A stretch of 64,000 nt of DNA, from NCBI RefSeq assembly GCF_001611555.1, contig NZ_LSGP01000017.1:310001-374000 (forward strand). Direction: 5' to 3'. The translations under genes were made by a program, and so were the position numbers. Origin of the DNA: Anaerosporomusa subterranea. GTDB lineage: Bacteria > Bacillota > Negativicutes > Sporomusales > Acetonemataceae. Under the pieces are notes generated by a model. That model searched no databases, was not told where the DNA came from, and saw nothing but the letters and a program-made list of their open reading frames with translations. This document shows, in pieces, positions 52,485-61,622 of this stretch. How positions within the stretch are numbered: position 1 is the first letter of the stretch; each line of letters opens with the position of its first letter.

Positions 52485-53102
52485 TTGGCCTATTCAACAC
52501 AACTGATCAAAAGCGCCGAGCGTGATACAACTAATTGGTCCGGGGGCAGTACTAGCCAAATTGCCATCCATCCACAGCATGCTGAATACGGAAAGCGTAA
52601 TTTTACCTGGCGGCTGAGTTCGGCAAAAGTAGAATTGGCGGAATCTACGTTCACTCCGCTTCCCGGCATCCATAGAGTACTGATGGTGACGGACGGAGAG
52701 GTTACCCTTAAGCACCAAGGCCATCACAGCATCTCTTTAAAGCCTTTTGCGCAAGACCGGTTTTATGGCGATTGGACAACGAAAAGCATTGGCAAGGTGA
52801 GCGATTTCAATTTGATGCTGGCGGATAATTGCAAGGGAGAATTATCCGCGATTGCTCTGGTGGAAAAAACGAGAATCGAGACAGCCGTACTGAGCAGCAG
52901 GGATTGCAGCCAATTTTCATCCGCGTTTTACTGTGTGGATGGCAGTGTCCAGCTGGTTGTTAATCAAGAAAACAGCTATGAATTGCATGAAGGCGACGCG
53001 CTGCTTCTAACCGGGGAACAGCAAGATGAAGCGATCACTTTAGAAATAAACAACTTTGAAGATAAAACCGTTCACGTCATTCGCGCGGATATGCTGTTTT
53101 AA
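52485..53102 (+). CDS. hutD: HutD-family protein
   Basis: This 205-residue double-cupin-like protein has the HutD signature NWSGGSTSQIAIHP near 17-30 and FTWRLSSAKVELAESTFTPL near 39-58. HutD is widespread in histidine utilisation operons and is needed for normal growth on histidine in Pseudomonas; its exact role is unsettled (a governor or sensor has been proposed). It starts at TTG behind GGGAGG. Finding it here without hutH, hutU or hutI is unusual. Confidence 0.85.
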   Translation: MAYSTQLIKSAERDTTNWSGGSTSQIAIHPQHAEYGKRNFTWRLSSAKVELAESTFTPLPGIHRVLMVTDGEVTLKHQGHHSISLKPFAQDRFYGDWTTKSIGKVSDFNLMLADNCKGELSAIALVEKTRIETAVLSSRDCSQFSSAFYCVDGSVQLVVNQENSYELHEGDALLLTGEQQDEAITLEINNFEDKTVHVIRADMLF

Positions 53103-53142
53103 ATAGCGATTGGCGTCTAGTACCGTATCAGGAGGATATAAC

Positions 53143-54105
53143 ATGTCTAACTTCAGCCTAAGGGAGCCTGTAAATTTGGCTTCTACGGGAATTGCATCGT
53201 TTGCGAAAACTGCTATTTGCACTAACCTGGATGATCTTATCGCTGACATTGCGGTTATCGGCGCTCCCTGTGATATTTCCATACAAGGAAGATCGGGGGC
53301 GCGTTTAGGCCCCAGGGGAATCCGCCTGCAGTCTACGCGGTTCAGTTACAGCCCGGAGGGGTCCTACGATCCTGAACGGGACGATTTCTATCTAAGCACT
53401 AAGCAGTGGCGTGTCGTTGACTGCGGTGACGCCGATCTGGTGCCTGGTGACTTAGAGGCAAGCTTTGCCAATATTGAAGCCGCCGTCCGAACGATTGTCA
53501 GCCGGGGCGCTATGCCGGTCGTGTTAGGCGGCGACCACTCTATTACCATTCCGGTTGCCAGAGGGCTTGACATAGCGGGACCCTTCCATGTCATTCATTT
53601 CGATTCGCACCTGGATTGGAGCTATACTCGTGGTGGACAGCGTTATAGTAACGGAAGCCCCTGCCGGTGCATGGCGGCGATGGCTCATGTGGACAAGATG
53701 GCTCATTTAGGCATTCACGGCATTGGCAGCAGTCAAAAGTCAGACTTTGCAGACGCTCTCGCGTATGGCGATCTCATTCTGTCGCCTAAGCAAATCCGCA
53801 AAATCGGCATTGCAGAGACGCTGGCGCGGCTTCCCCGGGGTGAACGCTATTTTGTTAGCATTGATATCGATGTTATGGATTGCTCTATTGCCGCCGGTAC
53901 CGGTTCGCCCATGCACGGCGGGCTGTATTATGATGAGATGGTAGAGCTGTTAGAGGGAGTGGCTAGGCTGGGAACAATTGTTGGCTTTGATTTGGTTGAA
54001 GTAGCGCCTCAATATGACGATCTCAGTGGCACGACCTGTTATCTCGCCGCACGACTAATTTCCGATTTTCTCGGATTTATCACTAAGGAACGGGAGCTTT
54101 CATAA
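53143..54105 (+). CDS. Ureohydrolase (agmatinase/arginase/formiminoglutamase family)
   Basis: This 320-residue binuclear manganese hydrolase has GGDHSITIPVAR near 137-148, HFDSHLDW near 161-168 (normally DAHxD; here Ser for Ala), and SIDIDVMDCSIAAGTGSP near 247-264. It cleaves a guanidino compound to urea plus amine, or formiminoglutamate to formamide plus glutamate. The GTGSP end is closer to agmatinase-type enzymes. ATG at 53143 follows AGGAGG. It is the last gene of the operon. Confidence 0.85.
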   Translation: MSNFSLREPVNLASTGIASFAKTAICTNLDDLIADIAVIGAPCDISIQGRSGARLGPRGIRLQSTRFSYSPEGSYDPERDDFYLSTKQWRVVDCGDADLVPGDLEASFANIEAAVRTIVSRGAMPVVLGGDHSITIPVARGLDIAGPFHVIHFDSHLDWSYTRGGQRYSNGSPCRCMAAMAHVDKMAHLGIHGIGSSQKSDFADALAYGDLILSPKQIRKIGIAETLARLPRGERYFVSIDIDVMDCSIAAGTGSPMHGGLYYDEMVELLEGVARLGTIVGFDLVEVAPQYDDLSGTTCYLAARLISDFLGFITKERELS

Positions 54106-54111
54106 ATAGAC

Positions 54112-54180
54112 CGGTCCCTTTGCGGGTGCCCCCCGCGTACTCTGCGGTTAACGTATTCAGTCCTCTCCAAAAGACCAATC
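54112..54180. repeat. Family A repeat, right half only (copy 7)
   Basis: TTTGCGGGTGCCCCCCGCG and TACTCTGCGGTTAACGTATTC, with the tail CTCTCCAAAAGACC, match the right arm and tail of other copies. The CACAGAG left arm is missing; the element starts at the end of the ureohydrolase gene. Confidence 0.6.
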
Positions 54181-54208
54181 CGTGGTTTATACAACGCCAT
54201 TACCAATC

Positions 54209-54237
54209 TTTACATTTTGCACGGAATACGTTACAAT
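54209..54237 (+). promoter_or_regulatory. Candidate sigma-A promoter of the serS leader
   Basis: TTTACA (54209-54214) and TACAAT (54232-54237) are 17 bp apart. If used, the transcript includes the family C element before the T-box. Confidence 0.55.
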
Positions 54238-54251
54238 AAATTCGATTACAA

Positions 54252-54413
54252 TAGTACCGAATCAACCCTAATCCTGTGAATATTGACGGTCATTTTTTCG
54301 CTATGCTGTGTTGTCGTCAATCGGCATACTGACGGTATGCCTCATTCCTCCGCCTTGCCTAGCAAAAAAACGCCACGCCACTATCCTACAGTTTTAGAGT
54401 TGACGCGGTACTA
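54252..54413. repeat. MITE-like palindromic element, family C, copy 2
   Basis: The ends TAGTACCGAATCAAC and GTTGACGCGGTACTA form terminal inverted repeats. The interior keeps the family landmarks: TTTTTTCG, GTTGTCGTC, CTCCGCCTTGC and CAAAAAAACG. The 162-bp element lies between the candidate promoter and the T-box of serS. Confidence 0.7.
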
Positions 54414-54414
54414 G

Positions 54415-54634
54415 ACAGAGAAACGCGATGAAGGGGCAATACCGTTACTAGTCTGTCTCAGAGAACCGGCGGTTGGTGTGAGTCGGTGGCAGCAGGCGGT
54501 TGATCCACCCTGGGAGCGGACGGCGGACCCGTACGGCAGCGCACGTTACGCGCCTAAAGCGGATCGTTCTTTACGATCAAACTGGGTGGCACCACGGGAG
54601 TCAATCCCGTCCCTAGACATAGGGACGGGATTTT
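54415..54634 (+). promoter_or_regulatory. T-box leader, serine-specific (UCC), controlling serS
   Basis: The T-box motif ACTGGGTGGCACCACGGG lies at 54581-54598. The terminator ATCCCGTCCCTA/TAGGGACGGGAT with its T-run is at 54604-54634. Stem I has CAGAGAACCGG near 54460. The specifier region TTGATCCACCCTGGGAGC gives UCC at 54504-54506, a serine codon. Confidence 0.93.
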
Positions 54635-54636
54635 AA

Positions 54637-55923
<1,287 letters not shown>

Positions 55924-55937
55924 TTGCGGGAGGTCGT

Positions 55938-57542
55938 ATGAGAAATCCGGTTGGACAGGCTGCCTTAGCTTCGCTTGCAGATTTTTGCGGCGGGGCAGCC
56001 TATCTTTGCGACAGGCAAGGGCAAATTATTGACGCTTTTCCAGCCACGGCGGCGAGCCAAGCTGTGCCAGCTCATTTAATCTCACGGTGTGTAGCTGATA
56101 CAGTTGCTAGCCAGGAGACGGTCAAAACGATAACAGATAGCGGCATCTCGCTAGTCACGATTGTTTTGGGTGCATGGGTATTGGTGTTGGATAACCGTCA
56201 ACGTGTGGAAGATAAACTGAAATACCAGCAAATTGTTGAAGATTCGTTGCCATTCATTGCCCAAGTAGCAGGCGGAACGGCAGTACTTTTTGATCATCAT
56301 GGCATTCGGTTTCGGGCAGTCGAACCAGATGGAAAACAAAACCCAGGAGCGGAAGGTGTGTTTACTCATCTATCGCAGCGTGTCATGCAGGAGCTTAGAC
56401 CGAGTCTCGGGCCGTCCACGTTGCGACCGGGAGCAACAGCGGTGAGAATTCCGCTGACACCGGACTATGGATTGGCATTTAATAATACCTATGCGGCGAA
56501 TCAACGCCAACGCTTACTCGATAATGCCCGTCAGTACCGTTATGCCCACTACCATATCGAAGACATCGTTGGCGAAAGTCCGCTGATCAGCAAAGCAAAG
56601 AAAATGGCCAGTGAAGTTGCCAAGTCGCCGTCTACGGTTCTGCTTACCGGCGAAACCGGCACTGGCAAGGAACTGTTCGCGCAGGCGATTCACAATCTGA
56701 GCAGCCGTTACAATCAGCCGTTTGTGGCGATAAACTGTGGTGCCTTACCCGCCGATCTGGTTGAAAGCACCTTATTCGGTTACGCGGAGGGGGCTTTTAC
56801 CGGCGCCAGAAAGTCCGGTCAAGCGGGTGCTTTTGAACAAGCGAACGGTGGTACGCTATTTCTTGATGAAGTGAGCGAAATGCCGTTTGATTTGCAGGTG
56901 AAGCTGCTACGTGTGCTTCAAGAGCGCGAGGTCACTAGGGTTGGTCATTCTAAGCCGTTAAAGGTGGATGTCCGGATTATCGCTTCAACTAATAAGTTGT
57001 TGCATGAATTGATTAAAGCAGGTAGGTTTAGAGCAGATTTATTTTTCCGGCTCAATGTATTCGAAATTATCATCCCGCCACTGCGTGAACGACGTGATGA
57101 TCTGATTGCGTTAACCGACTTTTTTCTCAAAAAGTTTTCCAACATGATTGGAAAAAGTGTACAAGAAATCACTCCAGCGGCAATGCAGGCATTGTCGTTA
57201 TACTCATGGCCGGGTAATGTCCGGGAACTTCAGAATTGCCTGGAATATGCGTTTAATATTGTTGACGTCAATTCCCGGTCCATCACGCCGGAGTGCTTGC
57301 CAGCGCGCATCAGATCATATAGCTCTGCGACAGAGCAAGAGCTTTCTCTGTATGCTGAACAGATGAATCGAACGGAAAGAGAGCTTGTGGTGAGAGCTTT
57401 GGCGCTATGCAATGATAATAAAGCAGAAGCGGCAAGACGACTGGGAATCAATCGCACCACTCTGTGGAGAATACTGAAAAAGTATAAACTAGACAGCAAT
57501 GCCGTTGCGGAATCGAACGGCGTTGCGAAAACGAACACATAG
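55938..57542 (+). CDS. Sigma-54-dependent activator (bacterial enhancer-binding protein)
   Basis: This 534-residue regulator has an N-terminal sensory region (about 1-210, unidentified fold), then the AAA+ domain with Walker A GETGTGKE near 239, the sigma-54-contacting GAFTGA loop near 286 and FLDEVSEMP near 313. A C-terminal Fis-type helix-turn-helix follows (EAARRLGINRTTLWRILKKY near 495-514). ATG at 55938 follows GGGAGG, 14 bp after serS. A -24/-12 promoter stands in front of the next operon, which is its obvious target. Confidence 0.92.
   Translation: MRNPVGQAALASLADFCGGAAYLCDRQGQIIDAFPATAASQAVPAHLISRCVADTVASQETVKTITDSGISLVTIVLGAWVLVLDNRQRVEDKLKYQQIVEDSLPFIAQVAGGTAVLFDHHGIRFRAVEPDGKQNPGAEGVFTHLSQRVMQELRPSLGPSTLRPGATAVRIPLTPDYGLAFNNTYAANQRQRLLDNARQYRYAHYHIEDIVGESPLISKAKKMASEVAKSPSTVLLTGETGTGKELFAQAIHNLSSRYNQPFVAINCGALPADLVESTLFGYAEGAFTGARKSGQAGAFEQANGGTLFLDEVSEMPFDLQVKLLRVLQEREVTRVGHSKPLKVDVRIIASTNKLLHELIKAGRFRADLFFRLNVFEIIIPPLRERRDDLIALTDFFLKKFSNMIGKSVQEITPAAMQALSLYSWPGNVRELQNCLEYAFNIVDVNSRSITPECLPARIRSYSSATEQELSLYAEQMNRTERELVVRALALCNDNKAEAARRLGINRTTLWRILKKYKLDSNAVAESNGVAKTNT
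57503..57536. repeat. Tandem CGTTGCG direct repeat, possible enhancer site
   Basis: CGTTGCGGAATCGAAC and CGTTGCGAAAACGAAC lie 18 bp apart in the last codons of the activator gene. A third, partial match on the other strand is near 57627-57640. They lie about 280 bp upstream of the sigma-54 promoter, a usual distance for activator binding. The repeat could also be just coding sequence. Confidence 0.35.
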
Positions 57543-57573
57543 CATAATAGCGGTATTAACCTGGAGTTGACGG

Positions 57574-57622
57574 AAAAAGCCCGGCTGAGCGTTCATTATT
57601 GAACGATCAGCCGGGCTTTTTG
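57574..57622 (+). terminator. Terminator of the activator gene
   Basis: AAAAAGCCCGGCTGA plus GTTCA pairs with TGAAC plus TCAGCCGGGCTTTTT. Confidence 0.9.
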
Positions 57623-57675
57623 TTTTTGCGGCAACGAAAAAATCAGCTTCTTAGACTATTGAGAAGCCTCATTTT

Positions 57676-57802
57676 CATGGTGTTCAGAAGGTCCCAGATA
57701 CTAGGCGGCCTTGCGAACCCAGCAGCGATGCGTACTAGAGGGTACGCTAGCAATGGGTTCGTGAGGTCAACAACGTAGGTGGGGCTTTATCAACGCCCTG
57801 GA
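57676..57802 (-). repeat. Interspersed palindrome, family B, copy 5
   Basis: It reads GTTCAGAAGGTCCCAGATAC, TAGGCGGCC at one end and TCAACAACGTAGGTGGGGC, TTTATCAACGCCC at the other, with CGAACCCA/TGGGTTCG and GCGTAC-like stems inside. It lies between the activator terminator and the sigma-54 promoter. Confidence 0.7.
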
Positions 57803-57810
57803 AATGAAGT

Positions 57811-57828
57811 TTGGCACAGTTTATGCAA
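57811..57828 (+). promoter_or_regulatory. Sigma-54 (-24/-12) promoter
   Basis: TTGGCACAGTTTATGCAA has the invariant GG (57813-57814) and GC (57825-57826) exactly 10 bp apart. It matches the TGGCAC-N5-TTGCW consensus except for one base in the -12 part. The start codon of the CoA-transferase lies 32 bp downstream. Confidence 0.8.
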
Positions 57829-57860
57829 TTAATAGTATCAACTGACAGAAGGGAGGATTT

Positions 57861-59369
57861 ATGGTGCTTACTAGTGAGAGATTACGGCATCCGCGCCTGT
57901 TCGACAAGATCGTAACAGCGGATAAGGCGGCAGAACTGATTCAAGACGGTATGACAGTCGGGGTCAGTGGGTTTACCCCTTCCGGCTACCCCAAGGCTGT
58001 AACCATGGCGCTTGCCCGTGCTGTCAAAGCGGGTAAGAAATGCCGGATTGCGATTTGGTCAGGAGCGTCGGTGGGACCAGAAATTGAGGAAGAATTGGCA
58101 TCAGTAGGAGCGGTATCTCGACGTGCACCGTATTACGCCGCGTCTAATAGACACATGCGTAATGGCATTAATCAAGGTGAGATCTGCTACACAGACGTTC
58201 ACCTTAGTCATTTGGCGCAGCAGATCGATTACGGCTTTCTAGGCAAGTTGGACATGGCTATTGTGGAAGCGGTTGCGATTACGCCAGAGGGTGATCTCAT
58301 TCTCGGACCGGGAGTGGGCAACACCCCGATGTTCGTCAAACACGCGGAAAAGATCATTGTCGAAGTCAACATCGCTCAGCCGTTAGAGCTCGAAGGCATG
58401 CACGATATCTATGTCTTGCCTAAACCGCAGCATCGGCGTGAGATTCCGATTTACAATGCGTGTGACCGGATTGGCGGACCGTATGTTAAATGCGGCGTTG
58501 ACCGGATTACCTGTATCGTCGAGTCCGATATTCCGGATAAAGTGCGCGACTTAGTCCAGCCGGACGAATTGAGTGAGAAGATCGCCGGTAACTTAATTGA
58601 GTTTTTAGAGTATGAGCAAAAAGCGGGACGCATTCCCGCCGAGATGCTGCCGATCCAGTCAGGCGTTGGTAGTATTGCGAATGCCGTTTTAGCCGGACTT
58701 GCCAAATCGAAGTGGGAAAATCTAGAGATGTATTCGGAAATACTGCAAGACTCCGTATTTAATCTGATTGAAGCCGGTAAAGTGACCTGCGCCTCCGGCT
58801 GCGCGTTCACGCCGTCGCCATCGGTGATGAAAAAATTCCGCAGTGATCCGAAACTCTATCGCCAATCTATTGTGTTACGGCCGCTTGATATCAGCAACCA
58901 CCCGGAAGTGATTCGGCGGTTGGGCGTTATCGCCCTCAATACTCCTATGGAGTTTGACATTTACGGACATGCGAATTCCACCCATGTCATTGGAACGCAC
59001 ATGATGAACGGCATCGGCGGATCGGGAGACTACATGCGCAATGGCTATATGACGATTTTTACCACTGAGTCTATCGCCAAAGGGGGAGCTATTTCCCGTA
59101 TCGTGCCGATGGTAAGCCATGCTGATCATACTGAGCATGATGCAATGGTGTTTATCACCGAGTGGGGAGTCGCTGATGTACGCGGCTTATGTCCTCGAGA
59201 ACGAGCCAGGCTGATCATCAATAACTGCGCCCATCCGGACTACCGCCCGTTACTGTTAGATTATTTTGCGTCAGCAGAGAGAAAATACGGGGGTCATACC
59301 CCGCACGATATGGACAGAGCGCTGAGTTTTCATTCGAACTTTATTCATCAAGGAACAATGAAAATATGA
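57861..59369 (+). CDS. Acetyl-CoA hydrolase/transferase family CoA-transferase
   Basis: This 502-residue enzyme is of the succinyl-CoA:acetate (or propionyl-CoA:succinate) CoA-transferase type. The catalytic Glu lies in [17 protein letters not shown] near 359-375, and the CoA-binding glycine loop is [11 protein letters not shown] near 388-398. With the mutase genes next to it the likely reaction is transfer of CoA between propionyl-CoA or acetyl-CoA and succinate. GGGAGG precedes the ATG, downstream of the sigma-54 promoter. Confidence 0.88.
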   Translation: MVLTSERLRHPRLFDKIVTADKAAELIQDGMTVGVSGFTPSGYPKAVTMALARAVKAGKKCRIAIWSGASVGPEIEEELASVGAVSRRAPYYAASNRHMRNGINQGEICYTDVHLSHLAQQIDYGFLGKLDMAIVEAVAITPEGDLILGPGVGNTPMFVKHAEKIIVEVNIAQPLELEGMHDIYVLPKPQHRREIPIYNACDRIGGPYVKCGVDRITCIVESDIPDKVRDLVQPDELSEKIAGNLIEFLEYEQKAGRIPAEMLPIQSGVGSIANAVLAGLAKSKWENLEMYSEILQDSVFNLIEAGKVTCASGCAFTPSPSVMKKFRSDPKLYRQSIVLRPLDISNHPEVIRRLGVIALNTPMEFDIYGHANSTHVIGTHMMNGIGGSGDYMRNGYMTIFTTESIAKGGAISRIVPMVSHADHTEHDAMVFITEWGVADVRGLCPRERARLIINNCAHPDYRPLLLDYFASAERKYGGHTPHDMDRALSFHSNFIHQGTMKI

Positions 59370-59386
59370 CAGGGGGATATAGCAAT

Positions 59387-61045
59387 ATGTTTAATGAGAA
59401 AAAACTTACCGAGATCGAGCAATCCCAAAAAACATGGCAAGATAAGCTGGACAAAAGCCTGGCTAAGTTTCCGGAACGCCAGAAGTTTGCCGTAAAAAGC
59501 CTGTATACCCCGCTTGACAACGCCAAAAGTGACTATCTCGCTGAGGTTGGTCTCCCTGGCGAATTCCCTTTTACGCGCGGCATCCAGCAAGGCATGTACC
59601 GCACCAAGCTATGGACCATGCGCCAATACTCCGGAATGGCTTCGGCCGAGGAATCCAATCAGCGTTACAAATATTTGCTGGCTCAAGGACAAACAGGCCT
59701 GTCGGTAGCGTTTGATTTGCCAACGCAAATCGGCTATGACTCTGACCATCCGCTAGCCCAGGGTGAAGTCGGCAAAGTCGGTGTAGCTATCGATTCGTTA
59801 GCAGATATGGAAGCCTTGTTTGATGGAATTTCCATCGAGAAGGTTAGCACCTCGATGACGATTAATGGTCCTGCCGCTGTCCTGTTAGCCATGTATGTCG
59901 CTGTCGGTGAAAAGCAAGGCGCTAAGCCGGAAGCTCTCAGCGGCACCATCCAAAATGACATCCTCAAGGAGTATATCGCCCGCGGCACCTACATCTTCCC
60001 GCCTCAGCCTTCGATGCGCTTGATTACCGATACTTTTGCCTATTGCTCACAAAACATTCCCAAATGGAATGTGATCAGCGTCGGTGCCTATCACATCCGT
60101 GAGGCTGGCGCAACAGCTGTTCAAGAAGTTGCCTTCGCCTTTGCCAACGCGATCGCCTATATTGACGCCGCCCTTAAAGTCGGCCTCAATATTGATGACT
60201 TTGCGCCGAACATCTCCTGGATTTTCACCGCCGATCTAGACCTGTTTGAGGAAGTGGCGAAGTTCCGTGCCGCCCGCCGGTTATGGGCCGGCATCATGAA
60301 AGAACGTTACGGCGCGACTAAGCCAAAATCGCAAATGCTCAGATTCCACGTCCATACGGCAGGCAGCGTACTGACAGCACAACAGCCAGACAACAACATT
60401 GCCCGGATAACCTGGCAGGCACTAGCAGCGATCTTGGGCGGCACGCAATCGTTAGCCACTTGCGCCAAAGACGAGGCGATCAGTCTGCCGACCGAAGATT
60501 CAGCCCGCTTGGCACTGCGCACCCAACAACTGCTGGCCTATGAAAGCGGCGCGGCGAAGACCGTCGACCCACTAGCCGGTTCGTATTATGTCGAACAGTT
60601 AACCGATAGGATCGAACAGCAGGCTAAGGAATACATTGCTAAGATTGACTCCCTCGGCGGCGCGGCGATTGCGATTGAAAAAGGCTATATGCAGGCGGAA
60701 ATGTCCGTATGCGCCTATGCCTACCAGCGAGAAATTGAAAATAACGAACGGATTGTCGTCGGGGTTAATAAATTTGTTAATGATGATGAAGTACAAAGCG
60801 GCGACTACCTGAAAGTTGATCCAGTCGCTGGTGAAAAACAGCGCCAGCGACTGAGCGAACTCAAAGCAAAACGCGACAATGACCGAGTCGCCAAAACACT
60901 TGCTGCTTTACGGCAAGCCGCGAATGGGACAGAAAATCTGATGCCATATTTGATTGACGCGGTTAAGACCTATGCGACGCTAGGCGAAATCTGCGGCGTG
61001 CTGCGTGAGGTCTTTGGTGAGTACAAAGCAAATCTGGAAGTATAG
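59387..61045 (+). CDS. Methylmalonyl-CoA mutase, large (catalytic) subunit
   Basis: This 552-residue TIM-barrel subunit rearranges succinyl-CoA and methylmalonyl-CoA with coenzyme B12. The position equivalent to Tyr89 of the Propionibacterium enzyme is Tyr (TMRQYSG) and that of Arg207 is Arg ([10 protein letters not shown]). Both favour methylmalonyl-CoA over isobutyryl-CoA, where Phe and Gln are found. The Tyr75 position reads Gln ([10 protein letters not shown]). ATG at 59387 follows AGGGGG; an earlier ATG at 59366 overlaps the previous stop. Confidence 0.9.
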   Translation: MFNEKKLTEIEQSQKTWQDKLDKSLAKFPERQKFAVKSLYTPLDNAKSDYLAEVGLPGEFPFTRGIQQGMYRTKLWTMRQYSGMASAEESNQRYKYLLAQGQTGLSVAFDLPTQIGYDSDHPLAQGEVGKVGVAIDSLADMEALFDGISIEKVSTSMTINGPAAVLLAMYVAVGEKQGAKPEALSGTIQNDILKEYIARGTYIFPPQPSMRLITDTFAYCSQNIPKWNVISVGAYHIREAGATAVQEVAFAFANAIAYIDAALKVGLNIDDFAPNISWIFTADLDLFEEVAKFRAARRLWAGIMKERYGATKPKSQMLRFHVHTAGSVLTAQQPDNNIARITWQALAAILGGTQSLATCAKDEAISLPTEDSARLALRTQQLLAYESGAAKTVDPLAGSYYVEQLTDRIEQQAKEYIAKIDSLGGAAIAIEKGYMQAEMSVCAYAYQREIENNERIVVGVNKFVNDDEVQSGDYLKVDPVAGEKQRQRLSELKAKRDNDRVAKTLAALRQAANGTENLMPYLIDAVKTYATLGEICGVLREVFGEYKANLEV

Positions 61046-61054
61046 AGAGGGAAT

Positions 61055-61450
61055 ATGATGAAACGAATACGCGTTTTAGTTGCTAAACCAGGCCTTGATG
61101 GCCATGATCGTGGTGCAAAAGTAATTAGCCGGGCACTACGGGACGCTGGTATGGAAGTGATTTATACTGGCCTGCGGCAAACACCGGAACAAATCGTTGA
61201 GACCGCCCTGCAAGAAGATGTCAATGTTATCGCTCTCAGTGTGCTGTCAGGCGCTCACACTTATCTTTTCCCACGGGTCATGGAATTGATCAGTGAAAAA
61301 GGCATGAAAGATGTTATCGTTATCGGCGGCGGGGTGATACCAGAATCGGATATTTGTGCATTGAAGGCAACTGGAATTAGGGAAATATTCACCCCTGGTA
61401 CTAACACACGGCGGGTTATTGAATTTATCCAAACTGCTGTAGGTGAGTAA
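61055..61450 (+). CDS. Methylmalonyl-CoA mutase, B12-binding subunit
   Basis: This 131-residue subunit binds the corrinoid. The cobalt-ligand motif DGHDRGAKV lies near 16-24, SVLSGAH near 67 and GGGVIPESD near 90-98. In many bacteria this domain is fused to the large subunit; here it is separate, as in archaeal and some clostridial enzymes. It starts 9 bp after the large subunit gene. No meaB chaperone or epimerase gene is in the window. Confidence 0.93.
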   Translation: MMKRIRVLVAKPGLDGHDRGAKVISRALRDAGMEVIYTGLRQTPEQIVETALQEDVNVIALSVLSGAHTYLFPRVMELISEKGMKDVIVIGGGVIPESDICALKATGIREIFTPGTNTRRVIEFIQTAVGE

Positions 61451-61485
61451 TTAATAGTTCTACGATCCTTGAAAAGTACGGAGCA

Positions 61486-61575
61486 CGATTCCGCAGAGGC
61501 GCCGAATGTGATCGTAATTCTCTGTGTCCTCTGTGTATCCTCCGTTTACTCTGTGGAAAACGTCTCTCAGCTTCA
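61486..61575. repeat. Interspersed palindrome, family A, copy 8
   Basis: The left arm is short (GATTCCGCAGAGGCGCCGAA). The right arm has TTCTCTGTGTCCTCTGTGTA and TCCGTTTACTCTGTGG. It separates the mutase genes from the MmgE/PrpD gene. Confidence 0.65.
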
Positions 61576-61622
61576 AGCCTTGACAATTCCCTGCAAAAAC
61601 TTCAGGATGAAGGAAGTGTATT

